Assembly (NCBI GenBank): GCA_000496475.1
Contig: AYMW01000001.1
Location: 246,623-310,622 of the forward strand
DNA from: Betaproteobacteria bacterium MOLA814
Lineage (GTDB): Bacteria; Pseudomonadota; Gammaproteobacteria; Burkholderiales; Burkholderiaceae_C
Length of the DNA stretch: 64,000 nt
Direction: 5' to 3'
Under the pieces are notes generated by a model. It saw only the letters and a program-made list of their open reading frames with translations. It was not told where the DNA came from and did no database searches. The first letter of the stretch is position 1, and the number at the start of each line of letters is the position of its first letter. Positions 63,167 through 64,000 of this stretch are shown here, piece after piece. The translations under genes and the position numbers were made by a program.

Positions 63167-63748
63167 TCATCTCAGGTTTTCATTGATTTTCCTTACGATC
63201 ACAGCCTTTCTTTTTTCAAATTCTTGATCTGATATCAGACCGTTTTCATGAAGCTTTCTGATTTTGCTGTACTCATTTTCTTGAGCTCTTACCTTTATGC
63301 TCGATATTACATTTCCGAATCCGAAACGAGCAGAATTTCTTTGAATAAAACCCAAGGGTATATATCTGAGGCCGTATAGATGTCTGATGAACAAAAGCGC
63401 CGTCAGAAAGTAGAGAAATCCAAAAGTGTAATTCGTGACATTCTCAATCAGTTTGGTGTTTTCGTTGACGTATTTTTTGTAGAATACGGCCCTGCGGTGC
63501 AGTTCCGTCAAACTGGCGATCTCAACTAGACTTTCATGCCTCATCTTCTCCCATTGCTCTTGATGCCCAAAGGTTCTATCATCGAAGTAGCCAGAATAGA
63601 TTTTCAGCATTTCTTGCTTGGTCATTGGGGTATATGCCGGGGCAAATCGCTCTGATATCTTTTCGGCATTTTGCACAATTGCACTCTGTAAAACAATAAG
63701 CGCCATCAATCCGCTCGCAAAAATAACAAACCTACCTATTCCACTCAT
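63167..63748 (-). CDS. Integron cassette-type membrane protein with SHOCT-like tail
   Basis: A 193-residue protein with a hydrophobic N-terminus (RFVIFASGLMALIVLQSAIV), a helical middle region and a second membrane helix (TFGFLYFLTALLFIRHLYG, about residues 107-126). The last ~30 residues, IRKLHENGLISDQEFEKRKAVI, match the short C-terminal SHOCT domain. It is AT-richer than its surroundings. AGGAG precedes the ATG at 63748. Lying between the intI fragment and an attC-like site, and transcribed away from intI, it is positioned as the first gene cassette of an integron. Role unknown. Confidence 0.7.
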   Translation of the reverse strand: MSGIGRFVIFASGLMALIVLQSAIVQNAEKISERFAPAYTPMTKQEMLKIYSGYFDDRTFGHQEQWEKMRHESLVEIASLTELHRRAVFYKKYVNENTKLIENVTNYTFGFLYFLTALLFIRHLYGLRYIPLGFIQRNSARFGFGNVISSIKVRAQENEYSKIRKLHENGLISDQEFEKRKAVIVRKINENLR

Positions 63749-63768
63749 GCAAATTCTCCTGTGATTAA

Positions 63769-63984
63769 AAGATTAGCGTTTATCTGCCGCTCGATCAGGT
63801 GCGCGAGGTGGCAAGTTACCGGCACTATAGTCTGAAAACCGAGCAGGCCTACCTGCACTGGGTGCGCTTTTACCTGCGTTGGCATGGGGAGCCCCTGCCT
63901 TGGCGCCTGTCTGGGAGGGACTGGCCCCGCCCCCTTGGGAGAGGGGAAAGGGATGGGCCAAGACAGGCGCAATGTGAGGAATGA
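63769..63984 (+). pseudogene. Truncated integron integrase gene (intI remnant)
   Basis: The frame reads [20 protein letters not shown] and then [18 protein letters not shown], which aligns closely with the N-terminus of integron integrases (compare [20 protein letters not shown] of IntI1). An in-frame stop at 63766 and lack of a proper start remove the first dozen residues. After WHG the homology ends at a palindromic insert and the frame stops at 63984, before any catalytic residue. It is therefore a non-functional remnant within this window. Its divergence from the cassette gene is the normal integron layout. Confidence 0.72.
63900..63972. repeat. 73-bp palindromic element interrupting intI
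   Basis: TTGGCGCCTGTCT (63900-63912) and AGACAGGCGCAA (63961-63972) pair over 12 bases with one bulged G, and TGGCCC/GGGCCA pair inside. The element begins four codons after intI homology is lost, so it is a plausible small insertion that broke the gene. Confidence 0.6.
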
Positions 63985-64000
63985 ACGAGCGCCCGGATGG

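Noticed and set aside
1-64000. CRISPR array
   Set aside because: No series of direct repeats with regular unique spacers was seen. The tandem repeats found are two or three units only, with no spacers.

Overview
The window looks like a chromosome segment of a betaproteobacterium, probably Burkholderiales and close to Comamonadaceae. I infer this from the form II molybdenum hydroxylase (cox-type) cluster with accessory genes, the MaeB-type malic enzyme, the purine ring-opening genes and the moderate GC content. No rRNA or other species-level marker is present. The left ~39 kb reads as core or metabolic chromosome. The right ~25 kb is an accessory region that begins at a half tRNA.

1-9.3 kb: a fluoride channel gene (crcB), then a minus-strand operon for a molybdenum hydroxylase: xdhC, coxS, coxL, coxM, coxD (MoxR ATPase), coxE (VWA), coxG and a second xdhC. 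CoxL has the form II signature AYRGAGR, so CO is not a safe substrate call. 9.7-18.4 kb: a lipoprotein, then a urate/allantoin breakdown cluster (HIU hydrolase, GntR regulator, PuuE allantoinase, a fused OHCU decarboxylase-allantoate amidohydrolase, an M20 hydrolase), then the malic enzyme and a small lipoprotein. Two identical TTGTATACAA palindromes 158 bp apart probably bind the GntR protein. A FkbM methyltransferase gene with a probable frameshift follows.

19.6-27.4 kb: a tightly coupled chemosensory operon (mcp, cheA, cheW, cheB, cheR) that ends not in cheY but in a receiver-adenylyl cyclase gene. This suggests a pathway that tunes cAMP rather than a flagellar switch. 28.3-37.4 kb: a sugar-alcohol operon (ABC importer, long-chain polyol dehydrogenase, sorbitol dehydrogenase-like SDR, AraC regulator, xylulokinase), consistent with uptake of sorbitol/mannitol/D-arabinitol and entry into the pentose phosphate pathway. 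A 3-hydroxyisobutyrate dehydrogenase-family gene follows.

39.2-64 kb: 50 bp of the 3' half of tRNA-Pro(GGG), without its 5' half, mark an attachment site, with a tyrosine integrase beside it. Next is a minus-strand defence operon (RHH regulator, DUF499-like ATPase, small PglZ protein, DUF1156 adenine methyltransferase, HEPN-like protein, unknown protein, SNF2 helicase) that resembles BREX without matching a type I know. An AlpA regulator plus primase-helicase module follows, then a nuclease, a short IS/MITE-like element, a broken ihfA-like gene and an AT-rich membrane protein with a HEPN motif. After that comes an operon apparently driven by a sigma-54 activator with a CARF/RtcR-like sensor; I can see a -24/-12 promoter and twin upstream sites. 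The window closes with an integron remnant: an attC-like site, one cassette gene and a truncated intI.

The strongest candidates for something new are the CARF-sigma-54 regulated operon (58.9-62.6 kb), the PglZ/DUF1156/HEPN operon (40.9-52.1 kb) and the membrane HEPN protein (57.4-58.8 kb).
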